NCBI GenBank assembly: GCA_914767715.1 | Contig: OU612065.1 | Coordinates: 8,620,001-8,684,000 of the forward strand | From: Membranipora membranacea | Taxonomy: Eukaryota; Bryozoa; Gymnolaemata; Cheilostomatida; Membraniporidae | DNA: 64,000 bases | Direction: 5' to 3' | In this document: positions 53,701 to 64,000 of the stretch, piece after piece | Position numbering within the stretch: position 1 is the first letter of the stretch | Layout of the letters: each line of letters opens with the position of its first letter | The notes under the pieces: generated by a model | The model's input: only the letters and a program-made list of their open reading frames with translations | What the model was told of the DNA's origin: nothing | The model's database searches: none | Program-made: the position numbers and the translations under genes

Positions 53701-53936
53701 TAATATATTTATCGTTAGGTTGACTTTGAATGGATGTAATTCTGTTAGGAAATTGTCAGTGTCAATATCTACTGTTCCAATTGTAGAGTTGGTTGGATGA
53801 TATCCTTTCATCAGAATCTGAAAATGCTTTCACAGCTAGGTCTATCTGGGGGTTTTCATCAGAATCCTCAAACCGGAAGAGTAAAGATTTCACAGCAGAT
53901 ATAAAAGACAAATATTATGAATGTGAAGACTGGTGA
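50765..53936 (+). CDS. CRAL-TRIO lipid transfer protein (alpha-tocopherol transfer protein-like)
   Basis: Seven exons: 50765-50906, 51169-51402, 52287-52363, 52840-52959, 53226-53336, 53500-53601, 53787-53936; 936 nt, 311 aa. The family (TTPA, clavesins, CRALBP) carries a hydrophobic ligand such as vitamin E, retinal or a phosphoinositide between membranes. The N-terminal CRAL-TRIO helix bundle is marked by LDEDFLLIFLRARKFKANKA (about residues 53-72). The lipid-binding domain follows: KWNVEEITLEEIFKAML, IFDMAGLSLSHLAQFTPSFA, HHINVPAVVDGVFQVFRPFL and IPEYLGGILD, which align with the TTPA stretches FDLEGWQFSHAFQITPS and EPVIFHAVFSMIKPFL. An in-frame ATG also exists at 50678; I chose 50765 because it starts a typical length. 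The Ser-rich acidic tail ending YYECEDW is unusual. The ligand cannot be told from the sequence. Confidence 0.87.
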
Positions 53937-54732
53937 ATGATCAATAGTTGCCACCACATACAAGCTTTACCTTATATAACCATCTCTGTTAAGGGTTGTC
54001 CCCTCATATGTCAAAAAACAATAACTCTTAATACCCTGTTATTCTCTTCAACTTAATTAATTCAGGACACGAAGTGCTGTCAATGAGTTGTGGGTTGACC
54101 TTTATGTGACAGCTTATGATTATTCATCAATATCTTTGTGGGAGATAAATTTTGATATTTCCTAGAATAACCCAATATGGCCTTCATGAGACATGAATTA
54201 TTGAATAGTTTTTCACTTTGTGTTTACAGTTTACTTATTAATTACCAATTGTAAACTAAATTTAGCTATCAATATTCCATAGTGACTATCTTAAGTTGAC
54301 TGGCCACAAAAGTGCAGACGAAGATTCTGTTTAGGAAACAATGGTAATCCCCAAACGGTTTCACTGGAATTCCTGTCCAGACCTTAATGATAATTGAACT
54401 TTTTATTTCCTTCCAAACTGAGACAAAAACTCTTGGAAAACATATTAAACAATTATTGTATTGAGGATTGGACTTCAAGTCAAAATTAGCTTCTTCAAAC
54501 TAAAGACAGTAAAAATCAATAAACCCATGTTTGCATCAGATGTTATAAAAATTAATACTCAGGTCAGGATTAGGTTGCTAAGACGTAACAAATAGAGGAG
54601 ACAAAACATTTATACATGGCAAGTCAGTGAGCAACTCGTGACAAGTCAGAGAGAAAGTCTCGGAAGCGAGATTCTTATAGTAAGACTTAACCTACAACAG
54701 CAGATTATGATGAGATGTGAGAATAGGCTAGT
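53937..54732. other. Intergenic gap
   Basis: AT-rich, between two genes on the same strand. It should contain the 3' end of the CRAL-TRIO gene (an AATAAA at about 54518) and the ROCO promoter. No distinct element seen. Confidence 0.5.
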
Positions 54733-57700
54733 ATGTCAGAAGAGCAAATCAGGTGAGCCATTTTTGTTGTAAACTTGAGTAGCTAGTTCAGAAACCATTT
54801 CCATACAATTTTTGACAATAAGTCGTTAAACTTTGGTAGTCACCAAATTTCTCAACGTTTTTAACAACATAAGCACACAGGCACATAACAGTCAAATTAT
54901 CATCATGATACCAATCGATTCCAGAATGCCAAGTCACAGATTTATGATCCTGGGAGGTAGAGATAGCGGAAAGTCGAGTCTGGTTAAATCCCTGACGTCA
55001 GGAGTATCACAGCTATGTAGAACACCGACAGAAGGTGTAGAGGTTACTGAGTGGAGGCCATGCGAACAGTTTGTCGCTAGTAAGTTAAACTAACAGAAAG
55101 TGATGATTATCGTGACCCACAAGGTCAAATTTGGCACTCATGCCAATCTGTTGAAAGAAAATACTTGATATATTGACTTTGATGATAGTCCCAACCATAT
55201 GCATAACACTGCCTGATATAAATACCATTAGCCGTTCTAACTTCCGATAGGTGAAGCCATGAGAGAAATGAATATAGAAGAACCAGCTCAGATTAACATA
55301 GATATGTGGGATATGACTGGAAGAATGGTAAGTTTCAGTTCAAGTTTACGACGCATATATTTATCGGTTCATGTCAATATGCGTCACCCTGCCGTCTTTG
55401 TGTGTGGTAGAGAGGGTAGTAAAATACATATGAGTTGATCTGGCTGGCATCACAGCATGAATGTCAGTGATATCATGGAAATCTGATCCACCTCTTATTT
55501 TAAGCTGATACGGTGAGATTGCTAACTGACATCGTGTCCCATAATGTTGTATTTGACAGTGTTGCTGGTCGATCCACCAGGAGTATTTTAGCTACTCTAC
55601 AACATATTTGGTCACCTTCAACTGGCAGAGACAGACCAGCATTGATGCAGCGCTGTCACTACTCAAACTAATCCAGCAGAAGGTCGGTGAGAATTTTTAT
55701 TATTTTTGTTGTGACTGATTGCGTCCAGCGATGGCAATGATTAGGAACAGAGTTGCGTCAATATCGATGTCTATGATTCGTTTCAAACAGGATTGACCAG
55801 CTAATAAAGGATTTATCTCTTGAACATGACTAATTTCAAATTACCTCACCGTACCTTACTGGTTTATTATGGTATAAGCATCCTGTTGATTTCTCATTTG
55901 GCAAAGAGGTTTATTGGATGGGATAGACCCTCAAACAGCTGATTATCTCTCTTAGTAAAACAAAGTCATCAATAAATAATTGAAGATTAATCTTTGCCAT
56001 ACAGCCTTAGCTTGCCTAGTCCAACTGTTTCCACTCTCCCAATGTACAACACCTCCAGCATTTTATTGGATATATGTTGCCCATATCAGGTATCTCTAAA
56101 ATGTTAGAAAACTCAAGCTGCTATGGCATATTGCATAAGTCGGGTATCGAGTTGCCCCGATACCCGACTTTTGCAATATCCCTCTGCCACCACAGAGCTA
56201 CATTCATTGTGGAACTTTTTATCCAGGTCCCAGGGAGCCAGGTCATACTGATAAGCACTCATTCAGCTAGTATAGGCTATGGTAAGGACCCCCAATCCAT
56301 CAAACTAGATATAAAAACTGAGATTGAAGAATGGGAGACAAATCAAACAAATACACTTATAGACCAGCTTAGTAATGTCCAGTAAGTGAACATTAGATCT
56401 TTCGGGACGCATACTTTAATATGACTTATTTTCAGACAGACATAATTATTAGGTCTCCAGCCAATGTTTGGAAAAATTGAACAGTTTGACCTGGACGAGT
56501 ATGGACAATATGAAAAGATATGATACGCTTGGATTGAAAAAGAGCAAGTCGCTACTGTCTAGTTCAAATTCAGTAGGAGAGGACAACTTTTTATTTGCAA
56601 ATCGGTATTGCATGGTATAAATCGGTGAAAATAAAGTTATATATGAGTTTTAATGTGATATTTGTCATCCTACAAAATAGGGAATGGTCAGGTATTGGCC
56701 ACACAGTTAGTGAGAAACAGAGTCTAGAAGACCTTCTATCCAAAACTCTGAGAGTTTATCCAGACATTCTAGATATCGACATGGAGCATAGTCAGGTATG
56801 TGAAATGTAGAACAAATTTGATCCAATTTGCCTGCAGTCCGGTCACTCCCTTTCTACTGGTGAGATGGCAGTGTCTCAAATCCTAAATGCAGGCAATTTG
56901 GATCATGCTTGATCTATGTGACATGGTAGTAGTATCGGCTTCTATTCAGTAAAGTGAGATATCAAGGCTATTGAAGTGATAATAATCATAATCCTCTGCT
57001 TTGATACAAGCATTTTAACGCTAGCTTTCATAGCATAGAACCGGGATTCCATGAGGAAAGAACAAACATTGAAAAACTCTTTAACAGGATACCAGAAAAG
57101 TCACAAACCACACCAACTATATGTTTTTTCATTTTTACGGAAGGGATTAGAAGCTTGCACCAGAGCAATTTTAAAGGTGGGGTTAGAAAGACCTGGGAGC
57201 CATCTCCTTCAAAGATCCACACTACCACCGATTACAAATACAATGTCTCTGATGGTGAAGCTAGCTGAACTCAGAAGTAGACATAAGATTGTAGTTTCTA
57301 AAGGGAGCAAAGATCTTAACATGGCTCAAGATATCCTCAATCTACTGTGCTCAACAGTAAGATCATTGCTTATTATACTGTATCTATCCCACAATGCAAC
57401 AATATTCTATCTCCAACAACTTATATTCAAACAGAACATGCATTGGAGCGGCCCTTGAGTGAATTCATTGATATTCTGATCACTTACTTAATCAAAGCTG
57501 TATTTCTGTTCAATTATCCATGCTTCTGCTACCACAGGGGCAGATAATGAAGTGTGATACTCCAACTTTAGATGAAAAGAACCACTTGTGCATCGATCCT
57601 AAGCAGCTAGCTCATGCAACCTGCTTATTCCATTTTGATGATCTATCAAAGAACTTCAAGTTTGAAGCGTACAGGTTCTGGCCTAAGGAGAGTGGAGTTA

Positions 57701-60700
57701 ACAGACCAGATCCCTCAGTGCTTGTCAGTGCTCTAGAGGAGATTCCCACATATGGGGTCATAAGAGAAGCCCTCTTTCCTTTGCTGTGGCAGGTGTGTCT
57801 AAAATGATATTAAATTAAGTAGGAATAAGAATAAGATATTCGCAGGAATGCAAAACTTCGCACATGCATGAAATTCCTATAATTGAAGATAGCTAAACTT
57901 TGCTCATCCCACTTAACTTAAAAGAGGCTCTCTCCTCAGCTAACCAAAGCTTTGAGCTAGCAAATATTAAGCAACACCATAACTAGCTAAACTAAACTCT
58001 AGCAAATATTCACTCCTCCTGGGATACATGACAAAATGAGGTGTACCAGAAATGATAATCTAATATATTTTCCTGCAGGAAAAACAGTACTCGGAGGAGC
58101 AAATCAAACTGATCATATCGATTCTGACTGAACAGAACTTGATCTATCAAGATAGTCAAAGCAATGGACAGTTACCAGTAACAGAAAATCATGGCATTAA
58201 AAGTCTTGGCGATGAAGACCTGTTTCTGCCTAATTATCCGAGCCTCTCTCCTCAAACAAAATACTATCTACCTCTACTTGGATCCTTGAGTGATATCAGA
58301 CCAGTGAGTATCATATGGTGTACTGCCAAACATGATGATATTTTCCAATTAACTGTCGGAAATAACTCATAAATTCTCTAAATGTCACAATGCAGTCATT
58401 GCACCGAAGTGAGTTGACCATTATCCATATTAAATTTTATATTTGTTTATAGCTACGAAATCAATGAATTGCAACTCAGGTACCATTTTGTGTGCCATCT
58501 TAAATCCTTTTATATTCCCAGGGAGTGAACTGGTCAGAGGAATTATTCGAGGACGATATACATTTCGGTCTTGTGTTTACTTTTCCAAACAAAGACATTA
58601 CGGAATCTGTAGCCAAAAAGTTATTGGTGAGGTGCAATGAATGTGCTCGGGGTCAAAGCTATAAGTACCTGTGGGATAGAGGAGTACTGTGTAAATATAA
58701 CGATGAGGTAAGAGGCATATCATAATGGGGGTTAGGAGTTCACTCCACCTGACTTGAGACATAGTCTTAAACCAACCACAGTAGTACTGTACAGGTAATG
58801 GTGGTTACCTTGCGACCCTGTCTTCTCTGCTTGTATATTCACTTTAAATGCGGCATCTGAAAGTTTAAACCTTCTCTATATTAAGACTCAATTTTTTAGA
58901 GGTAAAGCATCATTGAAAATATGTATACCAACCGTTTGAGATAGATGGACAGTAAAACGTACTCTGTGAAATATCGGCCAAAATCTTGACGTTGCCCTCA
59001 GTCTTACGAAATGTAATATTGCAACATACCCGACTCATCCAGGTTAAACAATCCACTTGAACTCATGAGATGTACACTTCAAACAGGGTAAGTTAAGTAT
59101 AAACAAAACTAACCTTTTCCCCAGCCCTAAGTTAGATTTTATTTTTCAGGTGACTACCAACATATATTATGATGAAGATCAGCGGTGTATCTTTGCCAGT
59201 GCCAGAGGTCCGTTTGAAGTAGATGACCAATTACTGGCGATTATGTGGATGACTCTCAAACCAATGTTCAAATCTATTACGTCGACACTGAGTGAATGCC
59301 CAGGCATTGTCTATGCAGTGAGTATGGGGGCATTCTGATACACCTGCTAACAGTTGTCACTTCATGTACTCACACCTAGATCATTACTCATCTGTTCTCT
59401 TTTTCACTAGAAGCTGATTACAAAAATGTCCAAGATACTTTGTAATCTATCACCTTTTTTTTCTAAGTTCAAATTCAACGGTATCAATATTATATTATAT
59501 CAGTATTATATTTATGTACCTGTAGTACCAGAAAATGTCATAAATTAAATGCACTCTTTGTTTAGATTGATCTTGAGGCAAGAGGGAGTCCGCTGCTGAC
59601 ACAATTAACAACGGGAAAGAAAAAGAAATCACTGAGGAGTGCTTTCTGGAAGTGTGCGCACATATACAATAGCGGCCAGTCCACGCTACAATCAAATGGT
59701 CTACAACTCAATCTGGATATGATATTTGATCCCATAAAAGGTATAATAATTATGTTTGACTGTTTGACATCTACAATCAGCCCATAAAATACATTTCATT
59801 TTTACACACAGGAGTTCATGTGCCTGAAGTGCCCTAATATCAAGTGTGACATCTCACTAACGTCATCAAACTATTCTATTTCGTTAGTGACATTTTTATA
59901 GATGATTTCTTCAGAGATACGAGTTCAGGCACTTGGATTGAAGCGTTGCTTCCGCATAGTTGCCTGGATGATTTCCTGATCATACAAAAACCCGGCAATC
60001 ATGAGCATTTCTCCGATAACAACACACGACAGAGACCTTCAAAGAGGACGGTGAGTACTGACCATGTTATTTGTTCGGGATAGCAGCAGCCTTAGGACTG
60101 CTAATTAGCTTAAATTCCCATGTTGACTTCTCAGTGCAATCATAGAGTTTTCTCTCATTCAGTTGTACAATGACCTTGATTGTGACAGCCTCACTCGAAA
60201 CTTCAGAGATTTAGGATAAAAATGTAGGACCATCTTTGTACATGTTTGAACCAGGTGACATCCGTATCGGCAAAGAGTAAATTACGTATGTATTTGTTAT
60301 AGTAGAGTGTCCATGAGACTTTCCTATCTATAAACATTTTCGTGTTAGATTTTGGCTGCATTGCTGTAAGCTCACACCAATATCTGATAGCTGAGAGCGC
60401 AATTTATAAAGGAATGAGGTTTAGATGAGGTTGAGTCTCCATGTAACTGTAAGCTGGCCATAAATTTTGCTATAACAAGCGTGTGCGAGATGGCAAAATC
60501 TCTCCCCTACGAACACTTCACTCCTCTATATTATATGGTGTTAACTCAGAACGCTGTGAATATGGTAGCAAGAAGGTGTCAAGTTTCAGGAGCTTGCTAA
60601 TTTTTTACAGAAGGGTAATGTTAACTGGAAGTCAGAGATATCACAGGTGATAGATATGGAAAAAAAAAGGCAAGAGGAAGAATCGAGACCACATATTGTA

Positions 60701-61699
60701 CCTGACAAGGTTATGAGAAGACAAGTCAGAAGGATAGCTCACTCACTGGTCACTTCAGTTATAACCTCGGCCATTGTAACAGTTCTGGTCAGCAAAGGGA
60801 AGATAACTCAACAGCAGGTACAAATGTCAAATAGTACTCTACATTTAATTGACTGCCTAATACGAAGTTTGAAGTTTGTTTATTGCCTAATTTCTAAAAT
60901 CCATCCTGTAATAGGTTGATAGCATCGAAAGTACGGCACATAAAGTAAACAAAATAAAGAAGCTGCATTAGTTGAAAAATCGCAAATAGAATTAAAAAAA
61001 GGTGTTTCGTCTCTTAGTGGTTCTAAACTTGGATAGCTGATATTCATCTATCTTTGCTCTATTCTACATGAGTGTCTAATGCTCTAGACTAGATAAGGGC
61101 ATGCCAAAAACTAGATATTTCCAATGTGTTTAGGCTAGATATATGCCATTTTTTCCATCCCCAACACAATCCTTGTCTACCGATAATAGTAGAAAATGGT
61201 AGATTGCAAGAGCTTGTTTGGTAGGAGTTGTCTATATGAATTTGAATTATTTATGACGTGGATGTGTGCCGCAGTTCTCAACTTAGAGCAAAAGAGAATT
61301 ACATTTCTATCTTTGGTATTGTGACATGAGTAGCTATCTTTAGGCGGTTGAGTATGAAAAAGCTCTTGTTGTTGCTATGTTATGGGTGGTGTTTAAAAAT
61401 TAATATTAATTTTAATTGGGCGATGGAGCTCTTTAGTATTAACTATGTTCTGTCAATGAAAGAGTCCCTACCCCCAAAAAGCCAAGACAAAAGCTAACTG
61501 GTACTAATATCAGTTTGAAATCTAAGTGTTGAATTATTAGGAGCCTTTGGTGGAGTTAGTAGCAGGTGCAGTGACAGCAGGACACAGAGGTGACACCATA
61601 CTAGCTGTGGAGAGTATCAACAAAGCAATGAGACTCATACAGCGAGCACAGGCAGAACAAGACGCTCCTCGTAAGAGTCAAGTTTGCATTATACTATAA
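54733..61699 (+). CDS. ROCO family protein (Roc GTPase + COR), without kinase
   Basis: Fifteen exons: 54733-54752, 54925-55079, 55251-55327, 55560-55682, 56227-56381, 56681-56795, 57039-57356, 57538-57792, 58079-58303, 58522-58707, 59150-59317, 59566-59740, 59902-60050, 60611-60817, 61541-61699; 2487 nt, 828 aa. ROCO proteins (LRRK1/2, MFHAS1, bacterial Roco) are GTPases that dimerise through COR. The Roc domain starts almost at the N-terminus: P-loop GGRDSGKSS (residues 17-25), switch I TPTEGVEVTEW, switch II MWDMTGRM; G4 reads ISTHSAS, without the usual Asp. COR spans about 240-650 (SLSDIRP, VAKKLLVRC, YKYLWDRGV), then a basic segment, a hydrophobic helix (about 749-767) and a C-terminus ending C-I-I-L. 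No leucine-rich repeats were found upstream and no kinase downstream. The 20-nt first exon (MSEEQI) is inferred; an alternative start is ATG at 54905. A GTAAGAG in the last exon could give another end. Confidence 0.85.
56126..56180. repeat. Hairpin in ROCO intron 4
   Basis: AAGTCGGGTATCG is followed by its complement CGATACCCGACTT, and the arms extend outward through ATATTGCA/TTGCAATAT with one bulge. It is GC-richer than its surroundings. Confidence 0.8.
56816..56922. repeat. Small palindromic element, copy C
   Basis: The left arm reads TTTGATCCAATTTGCCTGCA and the right arm TGCAGGCAATTTGGATCA, in ROCO intron 6. It is the best-preserved of three related copies. Confidence 0.7.
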
Positions 61700-62481
61700 C
61701 TTTTAAACTGAATGACATCTTGACACTCTACTTGTGACCTATGAGCATAAAAATTTATTATTATTATTATGATTAGTAATCTGCCGTTAAATTATGATGT
61801 TTTGATGATTCCCGTGTAAAAGACCCAGACCACTGTCTGCCACTGTTTATTTCACTTAGACTGATTGTTTGAGATATCGTAATAAAACCAAGTAAAAAAT
61901 TGAAATGTCTTCAATTATATTAAATTTTATTGCGTAAAACTAATCTCAAAAAGGTTAAATATTATTTTGAACAACAAGTTTACAAGAGTTGTGTGGAATA
62001 ATTGAGCGTAGGAATGTACCACCACTATTTTGCATGTTACAACATCAAGCAGCAATTGATGCAGAGAGTAATATTATTGCCACTTGGAATCTGAATTGTA
62101 TACAACAAATTAAGATAAAAATTCTATGGACGTTAACATTCATGTCAAAGGAAAATACCAAATATTGAAATAGTGTACTAGATCAGGGAGTTTTGAACAT
62201 TTCCCCTTTGCAAAACAATAGTTTGCTTCAATTTGGCCAAATTAGGAGTTGCACTCCCTCTGCTGACAAACCTGAAAGCAAATAATCTTTCACCTGCAGG
62301 CGGGGTGTTTGTCCCAAACACCCTGCCTGCAGTTTTCAGTAGAGGAGAGCAACACGGAATTCCGGCAAGCTGATCAAACCTGATCTAGATAACCCATAAT
62401 TTATATAGGGAGTGTGTCTAGAAGATGCCAGCTTTCGACACGGCATCAGAGCTATTAATTAGTTTAGTCTACTAGCCATAT
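61700..62481. other. Gap between two converging genes, with a hairpin
   Basis: AATAAA near 61881 may serve the ROCO gene. A hairpin at about 62297-62333 (CTGCAGGCGGGGTGTTTG against CAAACACCCTGCCTGCAG) lies just before a TTTTCAG that could act as a splice acceptor for an alternative ROCO last exon. Confidence 0.6.
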
Positions 62482-63986
62482 TCAATCCTCGATCTTAGTA
62501 ACCCAGACCTCATTGTGCCTATCATAGAACTTGAATGGAGCATCATATGCTGTTGTGTAGAAGTTTGTATTGTCAAATTTCTTTCCGTCTTGCGTCAATG
62601 ATGCTTTCAATTTGTCCAGCTCCTCTGCCCAGTAGTTCTTGTTGTTGAAAAAGCCCCGAGCATAGCCACCGAACGTCCTGTAATACAAACAAAGTTATTT
62701 GTGATCATTAGCAGATGACAATAAATTCTTTGGCAGGATTTGAAAAGTTAGCTTAGGCAATCCACACATACTGCTACCATAGGTGAAATTAGCTATCAAC
62801 TTCACAAGCTGGTCAACAACGGATTTTCCTTTGGCTTCATGCTGTTTCGTTATTGATGTTTGATCACTACCGCTGTTGAGGACATGAAAAGATCAGGATT
62901 GAAAAGCAGCTAGATGTTATATGACTACAGCGAGTAAACACACATTTATGGCCTCAGCTACTCACCTGACATAGACGAGTTGTCTGGGTACTGTGATAAC
63001 TTTAACCTCTGATGATGTTGGCTCTGGAGTGTCATCAGCGACATGGTGAGGTACCATGAAGGCCATGTCAACCTTCTTAGCTGTATGCTCCATACGTACC
63101 GGTACTGTCATCGGAATTTTCTTGGCTATAATAAAAACATGCTGCTCATCTGACGATCACATTACACCACATGTCGGCTGTAGATTTTCATTGTGTGGCT
63201 CTAAAATGTTTATGAGCAAGGGTGAAAGCAAGGAGTAGACGTTTATGTGCATTACTGCAGCATGTTGCAACTTTGATATGGGAATTATGCCTCGGCTTAA
63301 TTTCTGTGACTCTCAGAGCAAATCAATCTAATCTGAAGGTGACAAACTTTGGTCTGAGAATCAGAGAAAGGCGCCGAATTTCATATCAATGTTGCAGTTA
63401 AAATTTAGAAGAGGGTACCATAAGCACTACTTGGCGTCTCATCGAGCCACAAAAAACTTAAGCTGGACTCATAATCATAGGAATACTCATTTATTTGTTT
63501 TCGGCCGCACCAAACCACTATATTCAGCACTCGTGTGTAGAAAACTAACTCACATGCACTGTTGTTCCCTGAGATATACTTGAAGAGCTTAGAGAAAGGT
63601 GCGCTTGTTCCACCAGTGGTCTCCCATTCTCCCTCAGTTTTCTGTATGTCTGTCAAAGCCCATTTTGTCTCCTCATATTCCCTCAATTCATAATTCTAGA
63701 ATAGTGAGTATGGAGTGAGGCAAGGTTTAGTACACGCAAACTAACTTGTGTACCTCATCAACTGACAGCAGTAACATGAAATATTGGTTGAAATCGAGTG
63801 TCACATGACACACGCCATTCTGTAGGGTGTACAGCAAATTAGTTGTTGGGTTACTCTATCACCAGGTTAGGGTGAAGGTATATAGCTACTTACTTCAGTC
63901 TTTTCATGAACAACAAAGTATGGTGTATCATATCCAGCGGCCCACTGAGGTCTCTCAAGTTTTGATGCATCTAGCTCTGCGGACAT
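62482..63986 (-). CDS. HEBP2: SOUL / heme-binding protein (HEBP2-like)
   Basis: Four exons in gene order: 63894-63986, 63554-63695, 62966-63125, 62482-62677; 591 nt, 196 aa, similar to human HEBP2 (205 aa). The whole coding region fits in the window, with the ATG 14 bases from its edge. SOUL/HEBP proteins form a beta-barrel with two helices; HEBP1 binds heme and HEBP2 has been linked to mitochondrial permeability. Seen here: NYELREYEETKWALTD (first strand), FSKLFKYISGNN, KKIPMTVPV (family KM-MTAPV strand), VDMAFMVPHHV, VPRQLVYVRTFGGYARGFFN, and FYTTAYDAPFKFYDRHNEVW at the end (HEBP2: YYTAGYNSPVKLLNRNNEVW). There is no signal peptide, so it is probably cytosolic. HEBP1 and HEBP2 are hard to separate in invertebrates; the symbol marks the closer resemblance only. 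Confidence 0.92.
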
Positions 63987-64000
63987 CTTGTAGCTAGTAG

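Overview
The window is animal nuclear DNA. It is AT-rich, has no operons, and carries five genes split into many short exons (20 to about 380 bp) by introns with GT-AG ends. The proteins are animal ones, including a complete Ras-GRF with PH, IQ, DH, PH, REM and CDC25 domains. Low gene density, tRNA-derived SINEs, MITE-like elements and hairpins fit an invertebrate genome. A kinase-less, apparently LRR-less ROCO protein and the general style make me favour a sponge or another early-branching animal, but that is a guess, not something the sequence proves.

Layout: 1-1860 is a complex array of ~285 bp and ~140 bp repeat units. 1.9-14.2 kb holds no gene I can support, only a MITE, hairpins and microsatellites. 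14.2-21.4 kb (+) is a nine-exon S28 serine carboxypeptidase (PRCP/DPP7 family), whose fourth intron carries a 2.05 kb inverted-repeat transposon with a 5-bp target duplication. 21.9-43.4 kb (-) is a 29-exon Ras guanine nucleotide releasing factor (about 1377 aa), tail to tail with the peptidase gene. 43.8-50.7 kb is intergenic, with a TA-flanked MITE and several tRNA-like SINE bodies. 50.8-53.9 kb (+) is a seven-exon CRAL-TRIO lipid transfer protein. 54.7-61.7 kb (+) is a fifteen-exon Roc-COR (ROCO) GTPase of about 828 aa. 62.5-64.0 kb (-) is a four-exon SOUL/HEBP heme-binding protein, tail to tail with the ROCO gene.

I built the exon models by hand: each junction was placed at a GT/AG pair and the reading phase was carried across every junction. 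All five coding sequences close in frame from ATG to stop. The genes do not form an obvious pathway. The strongest unusual points are the ROCO protein ending in a possible CaaX prenylation box (C-I-I-L), four in-frame tandem candidate splice donors in a minisatellite of the Ras-GRF gene, the long-TIR transposon with ACGTCGCAA repeats, and a three-copy family of ~100 bp palindromic elements.
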